Assembly (NCBI GenBank): GCA_030765055.1
Contig: CM060947.1
Location: 51,354,375 to 51,418,374 of the forward strand
Reading direction: 5' to 3'
DNA: 64,000 nt
Source: Mantis religiosa
Lineage: Eukaryota; Arthropoda; Insecta; Mantodea; Mantidae
Made by a program: the position numbers and the translations under genes. Under the pieces are notes generated by a model that was not told the DNA's origin, made no database searches, and was given only the letters and a program-made list of their open reading frames with translations. Shown one piece after another: positions 1 to 11,209 of the stretch; positions within the stretch are counted from its first letter, which is position 1, and each line of letters begins with the position of its first letter.

Positions 1-1586
1 AGGCACGGGGGTACATTAAGTACAGGAGACTTTTGTTTTCTAATGGGGTAGAAACTTTAAACTGATTTCGTGCACGTTTGGATATGCCCCAGCAGGAATC
101 AGACGCATTCATTTGGAAAATATAACATTAAATATTATTTATATCTAAATAGGTATAAGAGAAGGGCATGAAGGATGTTTCTGAAATAACAGCAATAATT
201 TTTGTAAGACTACGCGTGACTTCATATAATGATAAATTTGATGCCTCCTCCATTGGTCTTCAATAAATCTGCTACCGGATGCTGTAATTGTGAACTATGA
301 AATATTTCTCTCAAAATATCCTGAGTGAGTGTAAGAATATAAACACCAGTTAAGTTTGCAGATACTTTAAATAAAGGATAATAAATGAACTATATGAAGC
401 GAGCTGTCAATTGTTTGAGGCTGTAGAATTTAACACTTTCTAAATCAAAACAATAGAAAGCGCAGCTATTAAAATTCTGCTGTCGTCAGATATATAAATT
501 ACTTTAAGGTTCTTCTTCTTTTATTCATGGCGTCTCTTTACTATAAAACTTCTTATTAAGTCGACCTCAAGGAACATTTGCTACCATGTACTTTCCTTCA
601 TCCCACCTAGTTATACCTGTTCCCTTCAAAAAGCTGCAGGTCCTTCTCTATTGAATCTTCTCGGACATTTCCTCTCTCTTCACCAGATAAACCAACTTTA
701 AGGTTTAAAATAACTGTTTTATTAATAACAATAACACATATCAGTTTTCCTGAGTCGCTGAAGTGCTAAGAGAAGAATTCTCTTGCAACAACTGCCAAGA
801 TTGCATAATACGAGTGCTACAGACTAATCAATCACACTTCTGTAACACAGGAAGGAACCTGAGAATAGACACGAATTTTAAAGATACTCGCTCTTTTATC
901 AAGTTAGGTTCCGAATATGACACCACTTCCCACCTACACCCCAAACAAAACCCTCCATTGCCAAATTCGAAGTATTTTTTTTTTTTTTCGCCTTAGGAAT
1001 CACAGTTTTTCGCACCGTGAATTCTAGAAATTGTTTTTGTTTTCTTTAATTTTCAGGACCGATCCGCCTGCTTTTCTCCAGCACCAGGAATAGTTGGGCA
1101 AAGGAATTGTTTCTAAGAACACCTTGAGATAATTGCCTTAGCTAAACTTATTAAAACTACTTGTTTATCCTGGCTAAAGGATCTATTCTTTCACAATGTT
1201 TTAATAGTACTTTTAACGCGATTCATTGATTTTAATCCCTAGGACGTCTCCCTATGTTGAGATTACCCATTTCCCCCGGCTGCTAAGTCCTCCAACTGTA
1301 TACCAAAGAAAACTGCAGGATGGGAGAGATAGGGATGCTATCTTAGTATCATGATGCTAAATAAACTCGGACCAGACTAACCAGCGGGGAAAATCTTACG
1401 CCGGTACCGGCAAGCGAACCCAGGTACCATGTGCCAGCGCCAGGGTATTGATTTTAACATAGAAAAAAAATATTTTTGCAGTTATTTATCCATCCAAAAA
1501 TTATTTTTTATTTAAGAAGGCATTCGAATAACTTCTTTGTTGTGCTTCAAAGATGAACAACTAAATTTGCTGTACAACCATTGTAT
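1..1586. other. Unannotated AT-rich stretch
   Basis: I see no recognisable coding region or repeat here. The only notable item is a run of about 14 T near 975-988. Short open frames on both strands show no family motif. Confidence 0.6.
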
Positions 1587-1826
1587 GCCCGCCTTGGTAG
1601 CTTAGATGGTAGCGTGACTGCCTCGCGTTCAAGAGGTCCCGAGTTCGAATCTCGGTGAGAGTGAGTTAACTGGATACGGTTTTTTCTCGGGTTTTCCCAT
1701 ATCCTTAAAGACGAATGTCGGGAAGCTGTAAGCTCAATGGACCCTCGACACATTTGAGCATAATTTCACCAATTTCATTCATCATCCGATATGACAATGT
1801 TGGATGACGTAAATTACCATAAAAAG
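1587..1826 (+). mobile_element. SINE-A, copy 1 (tRNA-derived)
   Basis: The left end is tRNA-like, with an A box (gccttggtagcttagatgg) and a B box (gagttcgaatctcgg), the two internal RNA polymerase III promoter elements. The body (ttttctcgggttttccc, then gacgaatgtcggg) and the end (gatatgacaatgttggatgacgtaaatt) recur in at least seven other places in the window, which is what defines the family. The copy is close to full length. A SINE codes for no protein and depends on a LINE reverse transcriptase. Confidence 0.85.
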
Positions 1827-2213
1827 GGCACTAAACGCTGAAAATTGTAGTAATAGCTCGGGTTTGTACAACCGAGGCAGAGAGAAGTTCTAGTACATAG
1901 TATTTCCTTACGAACTACATAGGCCAAGATAGGCTTAATTCTTTGGTGTTTGATTTGTTCCCTAACTTCAAAAACAGAGTAATTTAAATGTTCGCCATCT
2001 AGAAGCACAGCCGCGCTCAGTTCTTGTATAAGTGTCACTGTCACTTGATGAGTTCCATTTTATCTTCTTTTATTAGTTACTTGATGCTTAAAATTGTATA
2101 ATGTTTAGCCACATTCCTGCTAAAGCAGAGTTTTTGAAAGTTTTTGACCTTCTTTAAGATGTATAACCCCACTTCTACATTCTTTACAAGCATCTTCACA
2201 ACTGTCCCCACAA

Positions 2214-2452
2214 GCCCGCCTCGGTAGCGTGGTGGCAGCATGTGTGCCTCACGTTCAAGAAGTCCCGAGTTCGAATCTCGGTTAGGGCGGGTTACATGGA
2301 TAAGTTTTTTCCGGGGTTTTCCCTTATCCTGATAGAAGAATGTCAGGTAACTCTAAACTCCATGGAACCCGGACTCATTTGAGCATCATTTCACCTATTT
2401 CATACATCGTCCGATATGACTTAACGGTGGAAGACGTAAATTAAAGAAAAAG
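2214..2452 (+). mobile_element. SINE-A, copy 2
   Basis: Same head, B box (gagttcgaatctcgg), TTTTTCCGGGGTTTTCCC body and GATATGACTTAACG...GACGTAAATTA end as copy 1, about 390 bp further on in the same orientation. It looks near full length and moderately diverged. Confidence 0.85.
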
Positions 2453-3583
2453 AATCTTTCCCGACCATGAAAAATGCTCGCGAGCCGCCACTGCAAGGAA
2501 ATATGTGATAAAACAATGTATACAAATGTTTATCTCGATAAGCATAAAGTAGAGAGAGGAATAAGGGATTGTACAAATAGTTTGTACAATCTGAGTAGAG
2601 AGCGTGGTGTGACTCTTTTGCTATGCCCAAAAGAGCAATGAATGTTTTTGTTGCTGAGAAGTCTGTAAGCAAAGTATTTTTTTTCTGGAATGTTGTAGAG
2701 CCAGGCTCAGTAATGGAACATTCTGATCCAGAAATGTCTTGACTTTAGAAAACTGACCAAAGAAACGTTCGCTCCAGTTTATGTTTAGTGTTATACAACT
2801 TGGAGTTTGGATCTGAGTAATTTTACTGATATTGCCAACGTGACCAAGTTGCCAAACACGCAGTTTAACCGCTTTTACGCCGACAATGGAATTAAAAAAG
2901 TTTTGCTTGCGACATTTCTGATATGGAAATGTTATCTGTCTAGACAAGACTGCTGTTATCTGATCGGGCCCAGGTTGGTAGGACTGAGTTTTCTACTTTT
3001 ATTACCTCCTTTCCATCTTGTTTATTCTCTTGTTTATAGCTTTCTTTATCGTGTAGTTTCGCAGCATTTGTCCCATGAGCGCTGGTGTATACATGGTTTT
3101 GAAAATACACGTTCAGTAAGAGATGAAACGTTGCTATAAAATATCTAATGCACTTCTCTACTCTTGTACAAACTACCCTACATGTGCTTATTCCTCTATC
3201 GACTTCATGTCAGTACAGATGAACATTAGAGTAAACCCGTATTTGACATAAATTGTGAATTTTAAGTGACTATACATTTTGTGTAATACAATTTTGTCTA
3301 TCCCTTGCGGTTTGCACTTATATCCAAAATTAACAAGACTGCTGAAAACATGACCCGAATATTTCATTTCCTTTGCAATGAGTATATCGTAAGAGATAGT
3401 TGATGTCATTTTTTCAAAACTTACATTTTCAATAGGGTAAAGTGTTAGGAAGAGTGGAGATTATTTTTTAAAGATTATTATATTCCAACTCAAAAGCTAC
3501 TGAATTTAAATGCCCGGCTGATGTTTAACTATCTCTTCGTTTGTGTTATACCCCTCCCTCTCTCTTTCTCTCTCATTCACTCA

Positions 3584-3585
<2 letters not shown>
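2453..3585. other. Unannotated stretch
   Basis: Open frames of 76-110 codons occur on both strands around 2.6-3.1 kb, but none shows a recognisable family and they overlap one another, so I do not call genes. Around 3275-3320 there is a ~45-bp segment resembling one near 15790-15835. A CT-rich tract (3550-3575) leads into the AC repeat. Confidence 0.5.
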
Positions 3586-3634
<49 letters not shown>

Positions 3635-3638
3635 ACAC
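3586..3638. repeat. (AC)n microsatellite
   Basis: An almost perfect AC dinucleotide run, interrupted once by G at 3630 and preceded by a CT-rich tract and two TCAC units. Confidence 0.95.
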
Positions 3639-3896
3639 GAACCTAAAGAGTAAAAGAGTAAAAGTGCTTCCTTTTGGATTCAGGAGAGCCTAAAACGCCT
3701 ATTTTTGGTGAAATCTTGTATTGAATTGTTGGGTGGAATGCAATACCTCCCCTATTTATAGTGTACGGGATATAAAAAGTAAATATATGTGGCGTAACCG
3801 TTATACGGCGTTCTCATAAGGATTCTTACCTTTCACACAACATGTTCTTTTAATATCTTATCCCCACTATAGCAAATACTTGTCAATACTATGGTA

Positions 3897-4204
3897 CACT
3901 GTCCTGCTCCGTGTCGAAGTGGGCTGAGGCCTTGGTTCCTGGTAACGGAAAACGGCCCGGGTTCGATCCCACCCGGGTTTGGATAGAATGCGGATTTTAA
4001 TTCCCGGGTATAGAATCGCTGTCCACTCAGCATGGTGAGGAAAGTGAGAAGCTAATGTTAGGTAAGCAGCCCTGGTCACGAAAACCAAAGTTCCGGTTGA
4101 GGATGCCGAGGTGCTGGCCACATTTCTTCCCCGTATCGGTTGGATGATCGCCCACCTCTGCCGTGCTTAAGTGGACGTGAGACCTGCAGTCGGTTTGGTA
4201 GACT
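3897..4204 (+). mobile_element. SINE-C, copy 1
   Basis: The tRNA-like head has the B box gggttcgatcccaccc. It is followed by the family body: ggtgaggaaagtgagaag, a second cctggtcacgaaaacc block, ggttgaggatgccgaggtgctgg, and ttggatgatcgcccacctctgccgtg. Related copies lie at 31706-32012 (+) and 46738-47039 (-). Here the 3' end does not finish with the family's ...gggctgtc... terminus but runs directly into an unrelated LINE-like 3' UTR, so the copy is truncated or chimeric. Confidence 0.75.
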
Positions 4205-4617
4205 TTGGTCCGCCGTCTCCCCAGGAGAAGGAGGAGCTACCGCCAACCCCAAGGATCGCCCCAGGGGCCTAATTGGGTAGGTACGGGTTTGGCGCACCCG
4301 GGGTCCCGAGCCAAGTCTCCCTCGTGTGGGCTCCTCATCGCGGCTGTGGGAGACGGTCAAAAGGCCCACCCACGTGTAGGCCATGCGTGGAGACTATTAG
4401 ATTCTTTTTAGATTCTCTTTTAGTTTAGAGTTTAGGATTTAGTGAACGAAATTTTTAGTAGGGTTTGATTGATTTTTTTATTTAGTGTATCTTTAATAGG
4501 TTTTGTTACACTTGTATGGTTTTTGGAAGGTTTTATATCTGGCTCTTGCCATGACTAGTTTTTTAAAGGGCGCTGATGACCGCCGTAGTTGAGCGCCCTT
4601 ATATATATATCATCATC
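4205..4617 (+). mobile_element. LINE 3' end / 3' UTR, + orientation
   Basis: The piece ends with GGGCGCTGATGACCGCCGTAGTTGAGCGCCC, partitioned here as two short inverted arms (GGGCGCT ... GAGCGCCC), followed by an (AT)n-(CATC)n tail. This hairpin-plus-simple-tail arrangement is typical of insect non-LTR retrotransposon 3' UTRs. The part before it (4205-4400) is GC-rich, then a TTTAGA-rich stretch follows. I see no reverse transcriptase in this orientation, so only the 3' end is present. Family assignment is by general resemblance. Confidence 0.5.
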
Positions 4618-5989
4618 ATCCCCAAGGATGACCTTGCGTGATAAAGTCTGTCTCTCCACCTTCATTCCCAAACACAGCCAAGTTACACCGTACCGCGAGA
4701 ACAAGTCGTCCGGGTGCTCCCGGGCGGTGGACAGAGTGCCACGGTACCTTTCTGCTGAACGGATTTACCGGTGCGGTCTTATAGATTTTGTCAGTTCTCA
4801 AGCTTTTATGTCTTTGTAAGATGATGGACCTAGTTCGACCTCTGCTAGTGCTTCTGGTTGCCTCCAGAAGGGAGGCTAGTGCCCGATGCCGCCACGGCAG
4901 GAGCGGCCTGCTTGCAGGTTCCGTCCAGGGTGGTGGGACCAGGAGCGAGAGGTCGGGTGGGGAACATCTAGGTTCTAGTCGTCTTCTGATCACACGGGAC
5001 GGACTCGACTGGCGGCCGTCAGCCGACAAACCTAATCCAGCCCCGGTATGGCCGGGACAGACGGAGTTTGGCAGTGAAGGGATGAGAGACTGAACTCACC
5101 ACCCAAGAGCGACTTTAGGGAGGCGATGGCTCCTTCTCCCTCTTGGTACATGGTGCTCAAATTGACCTAGCGTATTAATAGTTGGTTGGGGTGAGGTGTG
5201 ATTCTGGCATACAATGTGCACGAACGTTCACACACAACGTCCTCAACGTAAGGTATGCCAGAATGGGAGTGTAGGATGTGTGATGGAAACGTACATTCGG
5301 TATCGTAGATCATTCTGAGTGCCCTGTTCTGCACGGCTTACAGTCTGCGGATGGTGGTACGAGCCACCGAACCCCAGACCTCGCCTCCATATAGGAACAG
5401 TGGCGGGGTGATCACATGATACACCCGTACTTTGAGGCGAGAGTGCATGATTGACCGGAATATGGGCTACAACTGCCTGTGCGCAGCGTGGCCGCGGCTG
5501 ACGTACATGTGGAGTGAAAGTGAGGCCGCGGTTCAGTCGAGCACCCAGGTATTTTGCGGATGGAACTCAAGGGATACTTCTCCGCCTCAAACGCAAGTCT
5601 CGTTCCGGACGCCAGCCGAGGACCTTGCCCAACAGAAGGGCAGAGCTCTTCTGTGGGCTAATGTCCATCCTCCACTTTTCACTCCACATGCCGATGGCCT
5701 GGAGTGATTGCTGCAGCGGAGGGAGGCAGAAACGGAGGTTCTTGTTCTGGGCCAGGTTGAGTACCGTGCTTGGTCGTGGCTGGAAGAGTGACACCTGCAG
5801 CTGCGCCCGGGAGCGTGCGGCCGACCTGGACACACCAATTCCCAAAAACCAAACTCCATCTGGCCTCTCGCTTCTGGTGCTCCCCTCTGCTTGACGGATC
5901 GCTAGAGACCGTCCTAAGCGAGGCGGATCGGGCACTGCTCCCCTTAATAGGAGGTACACCCCGGCACCAGAAGCATCAGTAGAGACCAA
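4616..5989 (-). pseudogene. Reverse transcriptase C-terminal half, broken
   Basis: Reading the minus strand from 5989, the first frame (140 codons) contains the LINE motif SEKWRMDISPQKSSALLLGK, the usual helix after the catalytic core. This is followed in another frame by a primer-grip-like SAKYLGARLNRGLTF block, then by YGGEVWG and ...AVQNRALRMIY (5400-5270), then IPYVEDVV. A further 137-codon frame at 5029-4616 forms the proline- and arginine-rich tail. At least three frame changes separate these pieces and the catalytic YADD region is not recognisable, so it cannot be functional. The pattern fits CR1/Jockey/R1-type LINEs; the exact clade is uncertain. Confidence 0.65.
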
Positions 5990-6170
5990 CCGCGGCGTCT
6001 AATACAACGACACGGAAGCTAGCGCGAATGACAGTAGCTGTTATACAGCACGGATATGTACCGTGGCATGTTACCCTGCGTCCTGGAGAACCCGGGCGAC
6101 CTGCTCTTGGCTCTTGGCTCTTGATTAGACCTTGATCCTCTGAAGGCTGTCTCGCCAGGGCTTATTACTA
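4618..6170 (-). mobile_element. Non-LTR retrotransposon fragment, - orientation
   Basis: A GC-rich block, unlike the AT-rich surroundings, reads on the minus strand as the C-terminal half of a LINE reverse transcriptase with several frameshifts (see the pseudogene entry). It starts immediately beside the tail of the + strand LINE 3' UTR, so the two elements lie tail to tail. The 5' limit near 6170 is set only by the drop in GC content. Confidence 0.65.
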
Positions 6171-6900
6171 TGGTACGCTATGGAGAATACCACACGTTAG
6201 ACGTTATATTACCACCTGGGATAACTGACACTGTACCGCTGGCTTTTCAAACTCCATTGAGGAATTAATGAATTTACCTTCCCCATCCTTTATGAGATCA
6301 TTTGAGCATGATCTGGATAGATTTGCTTTATCGTGATTGCGTACGTTTGTATGCGCTCCTTTGTAATTTCATGCAGTCTATTAGAAATAATTAACGAAAA
6401 CCATCCGGTATTTACATAAATAGATGTAAAATTGTGAGAACATCTGATTTCCTTAACATCTTCCCGACACTCTTCCATGTTCTGGAAATGGAGCAAATAT
6501 ATATAATTACAAAAAAGAGAAGTATTTCAAGGTTATTTTTGGATTTAGTAAATACATTTTGTTAGTTATGTAAAATCTTAAAGCCTGCGGGACTTAAACC
6601 AAAATACTCAGGTTAATTTTTTAATAAATAAGAATTAAGAACAACTATTTCATGTAAGGGACACTTTATGGAATTCTCTTGAAAATTTGTCTTGTTACAA
6701 CCTACGGAGATGAAATTGTACCCCAAATATTTTGTGTTTCGTATTATTTTGTTTAGCTCTTACATTTTACTAGTTATTCAGAAACTGTTAGAATGAAAAG
6801 GACTTCATAGATTATTCCGAAACATTTCGAAATTTACGGTACTTTGTCAGAAACACATCTTATACATAGACTAAGACCTGAAGCTTTTCTGGCGATGAAT
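6171..6900. other. Unannotated AT-rich stretch
   Basis: I see no coding region or repeat that I recognise between the LINE fragment and the left inverted repeat of the next transposon. Confidence 0.5.
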
Positions 6901-7056
6901 ATGTTGGAGATCTTGGGAAACAAGCCAGGTAAAAAGACGATTAGAAATTGACGTTTCGGCAGCGTACATCTCTCCCATCATCAGGATATTTTAATAAATG
7001 TTACAAGTGTATCACTGGATATAACACAAATGTAAACAAAGGAAAAACACTGTCAA
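6901..7056 (+). repeat. Left terminal inverted repeat
   Basis: It pairs with 8199-8362. The shared blocks run in the same order when the right arm is reverse complemented, with small indels between them. Confidence 0.8.
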
Positions 7057-7917
7057 CACCAGCATTACGAAAGAAAAGTTTGTTTTCAGTAAATTAAAAA
7101 TGGAAATCCGTCGACTTAAGAAGCGCAGCTCTACACAGCTTGATAATCAAGTTGAGTAGCTACGTTTCTTTGACCCAGTTAATTGTCTATACTCACGCCA
7201 TCTCCTGACCTGGCATTTAGTTGACTGTAAACAGTCTTTTGTTCAGTCATGTGAGTATTGTACTATATGCGAGTGATAAGAAGAGCGATCGGGCTCCAAG
7301 TCCTCATTCGGTAAGTTTCGTTTAACTCCGTAAAGACAGGTAACAACTTTGAAATTTGAAATGCGCTATACACTTACATCTAGTGGCTATATGATCGATT
7401 TCGAGGTTAATTAGCTAACCATTCTACAACAATCGTATCTTACAATTCGAATTTTAGTTCGTCCTTGGCAACATATACATGTTATGAGACACGTTAAAAT
7501 GTATAAATACAGTATATACATAAAGCCAAAATGTTTACATACTATATACACAGTAAGCAGCTTTTCTATGGTTTCATGTGGTATTTGCATAGAATAATTT
7601 ACTACAAGAAATGCCATAATATGAATATTACAGGTTTTTTAATATACTATGCTCCCAGTGCTCATTTACATGATTATAGTTCTAAAAATTCATTAACTGT
7701 ATAAAAAATGTGCATTCAAAAATTGCTTAACCTTATTTTTAAAGTGTTTTATGATGCAGCTTAATATAATCAATTTGGAAGTTTATTATATGACATTATC
7801 TCTTTGTAGTTAAAGCTTCTTTCATAAAGCTTCGTTTGGTACGCTCGAATTACCAGTTTATCATTGTTAAGAGTGTGGTGGTAATGCACATCATGATTTA
7901 TATTTGTACCAACATTT

Positions 7918-8166
7918 GTGGATGTAATGGCTCTCGAAAGGGGACAGATTATTATTCGTCTACCTCAGTATAACAGTGATCTGAATGCAATTGAGCTGGC
8001 GTGGGCAAAACTAAGGACTGTTTTCAGAGGTTGCAACGTTATTTGTGATATTTCCGCTTATCTTACACGCTATTTTGCTGAACTGTGTTTTGCAAGGTTG
8101 ACCATACTTCAGAAACAAAAGAGCGTTAGCTCTCGCTTCTTCCCCTCTGCCCGCACCACAACGTAA
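7918..8166 (+). pseudogene. DDE transposase C-terminal fragment (IS630-like)
   Basis: Residues 4-30 of this 82-codon frame carry RGQIIIRLPQYNSDLNAIEL, then AWAKLR. In IS630-related insect transposases the D..N.IE segment supplies the last acidic catalytic residue, the E of IE. The frame after residue 40 is not transposase but the joined 3' flank of the element (ending SSRFFPSARTTT), also seen untranslated in the second copy. Only about 35 residues of the enzyme remain, so it is inactive. Confidence 0.75.
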
Positions 8167-8198
8167 ATCCAGCGCTTAAGAAAACAGGCGCGTACTCT

Positions 8199-8362
8199 AT
8201 TGATAGTGTTTTGTCTGTTTATATTTGTGTTATATCCAGCGATACATTTGTAGCTATAACATTTATTAAAACATCCTGAGGATATTATAGACATACGCTC
8301 CCGAAACGTCGATTTCTAATCGTCTTTTCACGTGGCTTGTTTCCCGAGAAGTTCTCGAACAT
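8199..8362 (-). repeat. Right terminal inverted repeat
   Basis: Reverse complement partner of 6901-7056. It includes a cctgaggat...cgaaacgtcgatttc segment that is the mirror of the left arm's gaaattgacgtttcgg...catcaggat segment. Confidence 0.8.
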
Positions 8363-8470
8363 TTTATACATGTTATTTTGATCCAAATGAGACTGCAACT
8401 GTTGAATTATTTGTCAGAAAATCAACAATTTACAAGTAGTGTTAAATATTGGTTGTGAATAGTTTAGAAT

Positions 8471-8940
8471 ACCGAGCGGAATGGCTGAGGTGGTTTTGTC
8501 TGTGGCCCCCATTTGGGAGGCCCAGGTTCTATTCCCGTGGCCGGCCTACCTGACCCATGGGTTTTTTTCGGGGGTTTTCTCGAGTTGCCAGGCGAATGCT
8601 AGCTAGGTTAATTACATCCCCCGAATTGTCTATAGCTCAGTTTCACTTCTATAATCACACACCACTCGTCGTGTGATGGTCTCTTTTCGTGGTAGAAAGT
8701 GTCGTTGGGTGTCTCGGTGTTGCGTGGCAGGATGATATGTTCTTCGGCAAGAGCTCTCCGCTCTTCGAGCAGGCTTAGTGGGATGTCAGTTGTTGGGAGT
8801 TTCCAAATGGTAAATAGCAGGGATCCTGTCTTCTGCTCTGTGGTGGCTCCTTGGGGTGGGCCGCCCTTCTTAACCTCATCCTTCCTTCCGGCAGTAAGTA
8901 CAAAAGAGTAGTCTGGTCGAAGTGCCGAATCACCTCCCTG
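8471..8940 (+). mobile_element. SINE-D, copy 1
   Basis: It starts accgagcggaatggctgagg, a tRNA-like A box, with a long D/anticodon region and a weak B box (aggttctattcccg). The body TTTTTTTCGGGGGTTTTC, AGCTAGGTTAATTACATCCCCC, a gtctcggtg block and ctcatccttccttcc is shared with the minus-strand copy at 49862-50142. Homology is clear to about 8895; the 3' boundary is approximate. Confidence 0.7.
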
Positions 8941-9812
8941 GATCTGCTATCCCATCCTAATGTAAGTAAGTAGTGGAGAACGTGATAAAAGATAGTGGGC
9001 GGAAGTTTACTTCGAAATGAAAATAGCCAAGCCCGAACCGGACAGTTATAGAGTGGGGTTAACCTAGATTTGCAAGGAAGTACTTATTTGCCGCTTGGAG
9101 CGCTCTCGTCGAATTCCATTGCTTGTGTTATCTATACGCTTCCTCCTCTACGTACATTATTGTAAGAAATACCTTTTAGGGAATTCAAACCAAACATCTT
9201 TTTGTTCACCCTTAGCTTTCTTTGCTTCCGCTATCGATAGGTACAAATCCTTCTACTGCTCCGGAAGATAAAATGAGAAATAAAATCACGGGAACACGTA
9301 ACGAGCAAAAGATAACGTGAGAAGAAACGGGGAAAAACTAAAACCATCTAAATGACAGCGAAGGAAACATTGGAGATGTAAGTGCAACAGCCGATATCTC
9401 TGTTGGAAGATTTCAGCTGTCTGTTTTGTTACACCTCGCCCTAGAGTTATATGCCAGAGTGACATATATGTGACTGAAAACAACTGGAGTTACTTTCATT
9501 CATTTTAACGTTAGTCCTTGTTACGTGGAGAATAGAAGAAGCATTGCTTTCGACAAAGAGATTTTTAATCCAATCTCTGAAGTGGTGTCTATATGTGACG
9601 ACCATGCAAAGCAAACTGTTTCATAAAATTCCCCCAAACCACTCCTCATACAGAAACACCTCATTAATTTTTAATTTCTTTACTCTATATTAGCAAGAAA
9701 TATATAAACTACTGTATTCCATTAAACAAATTAAAACATAGAGATTATACAGGAAATACGTGTTTGGAAGTAACCAAGAACTCCAAGATCATCCTTGGTA
9801 AATGTTATAATA
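8941..9812. other. Unannotated stretch
   Basis: No family recognised. It lies between SINE-D and the mariner element. Confidence 0.5.
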
Positions 9813-9832
9813 CGAATGGGTGTCGCATATTT

Positions 9833-10262
9833 TTAATCATCATCCTTTAAAATTGTGATTGCGAGTTTGTGTTGATATGTGCTTTTAGTTCTTGTCTGCG
9901 GAGTACCATCCAGATCTACACATTTTTCCCAGCGTTTCTTGGCCTTCTGAATACCTTGATTGTAGAAGTGTGCAGAATTCGGTTTAAACCAATTTTCCAC
10001 TTCATTAATGACGTCATTTGTGTTGCCAAATCGGCGATCATGCAACAGATTCTTCATTTCCGGGAACAAGAAAACGTCACTTGGTGCGAGATCGGGCGAA
10101 TAAGACGGATACTCCAAGGTCTCAAAGTGACATTCCCTTGTTTTTGTCAACTGTAACTTAAAATGAATGAGCTGGTGCGTTGCCAGCAAGAAGACGAACA
10201 CTTTTGGAGAGCATATCGCGTCGTGTCTTTATCAGAACTGCTCGTAGAGTTAGATTACTTCC
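9833..10262 (-). pseudogene. Mariner transposase, C-terminal part
   Basis: The minus strand reads LRAVLIKTRRDMLSKSVRLL, then GNAPAHS where active enzymes have DNAPAH or DNARPH, so the second catalytic aspartate is changed to G. After a frameshift near 10160 come LEYPSYSPDLAPSDVFLFPE (third catalytic D) and FYNQGIQKAKKRWEKCVDLD. It continues exactly where the upstream part at 11210 stops, which is why I regard the two as one split gene. Confidence 0.8.
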
Positions 10263-11205
10263 GTAAAAACCCTGGCATAATGCATTGCTTACCTTAGGAG
10301 CGACTCTCACCACCGATGGGCGTGGCTTAGGCGTTAGGTGATTGCGGAAGTTCCTCGAAGCCGTCCAGCATGTCGTCTGCACATCCCTCGAAAACGTACC
10401 TCTCGGCTCTGCTGCTACACCCATATTCAGACTTTGCTGAGTAATCAAGTAATCACTTTCAGAATCACTGCTGCTACTGTCGTCATTAACAGTGATCGTT
10501 AGCTTTCCCCCCTCTGTTTCTAGGAGACCCTTAGTTTTTATATATTTCTCTTCAACTTGGTGAACATGCCGGCAAACTGGACCCCATTCTGCTTCTCCTA
10601 TTTCACCAAATCGCTGTTCGCACAAACGCCACACGTCTCCCATGTTGAAGCTCACATCAAAGCGCAACCCATTCTTTTACACTTGCCCAAATTTTTTCTA
10701 TGGCATTCAGGTCGGGATGGTACGATGGTAAGCGGAGAACTACGTGCCCATCTTCTTTTAAAATTGCATCCACAATATATTTCTTATATTTTGGCTTATG
10801 CAACTTTATAAGATCATGCAGTTCCGCTTTCAGCATATGGCTTCCGAACGGAATCCTATGCTTAACCAACCAGTCTTGCATATCCTGATTTTTTGTGTTC
10901 GCTGTGGGGCATTTTTATCTGGTCACATTGTGATAAGAAGCGTTGTCTATCACAAGAACAGACTTTTCTGGAAGATTGGGTTTTAGTTTTTCTTTAACTG
11001 CATTCTAACTGATAAGTTTCACAGGATTTAGTGTTCCCAACAAAGCAGGTGATAACCAATTTCACTCGTCTAGATGAGGATACACACTGACCTTTGCGCA
11101 TACAGGTTGACGCATACGGCTGGGTGGGAGGGAGAGAGGGAGGAACTGGCATACATGAGGCGCCAAGCGGATATTGAAAACAGGCTCGTCCGCTGAACAC
11201 CCAGG
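10263..11205 (-). mobile_element. IS630-like transposon inserted in the mariner
   Basis: This ~943-bp block separates the two halves of the mariner transposase and codes on the same strand for an unrelated DDE transposase fragment. Its edges show a short possible inverted repeat (CCCTGG on both sides when read inward). The boundaries are estimated from where mariner homology stops and resumes, to within about 15 bp. Confidence 0.6.
10440..11010 (-). pseudogene. IS630-like DDE transposase, C-terminal half
   Basis: Minus-strand reading: LKPNLPEKSVLVIDNASYHN gives the second catalytic aspartate in IDNASYH (about 10960-10930). After a stop come MQDWLVKHRIPFGSHMLKAE and DGHVVLRLPSYHPDLNAIEK with the catalytic glutamate of NAIE. 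After a frame change at about 10660 comes an acidic serine-rich tail (DDSSSSDSESD). The N-terminal DNA-binding part and first aspartate are missing. It belongs to the same broad family as the fragments at 7918 and 22541 but is a longer remnant. Confidence 0.8.
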
Positions 11206-11209
11206 GCTT

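Larger units (their letters stand above)
6901..8362 (+). mobile_element. IS630-like DNA transposon with long terminal inverted repeats, internally deleted
   Basis: The two ends are imperfect inverted repeats of about 155-165 bp. Left 6901-7056 contains gggaaacaagcc, aagacgattagaaat, gacgtttcggcagcgta, ttttaataaatgtta and ctggatataacacaaat; the right arm, 8199-8362, carries the same blocks in reverse complement and in reverse order. Inside is a DDE transposase C-terminal fragment at 7918-8166. Blocks at 7255-7400 and 8050-8190 match a second copy at 22296-23125, and comparison shows this copy lost about 370 bp just after the transposase motif. The element is dead but its ends are complete. Confidence 0.8.

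Noticed and set aside
2421..3139. Overlapping 83-, 108- and 110-codon frames
   Set aside because: They shadow one another on opposite strands and show no family features.
3833..4411. Several overlapping frames of 66-102 codons on both strands
   Set aside because: They lie in SINE-C and the LINE 3' UTR, which are non-coding.
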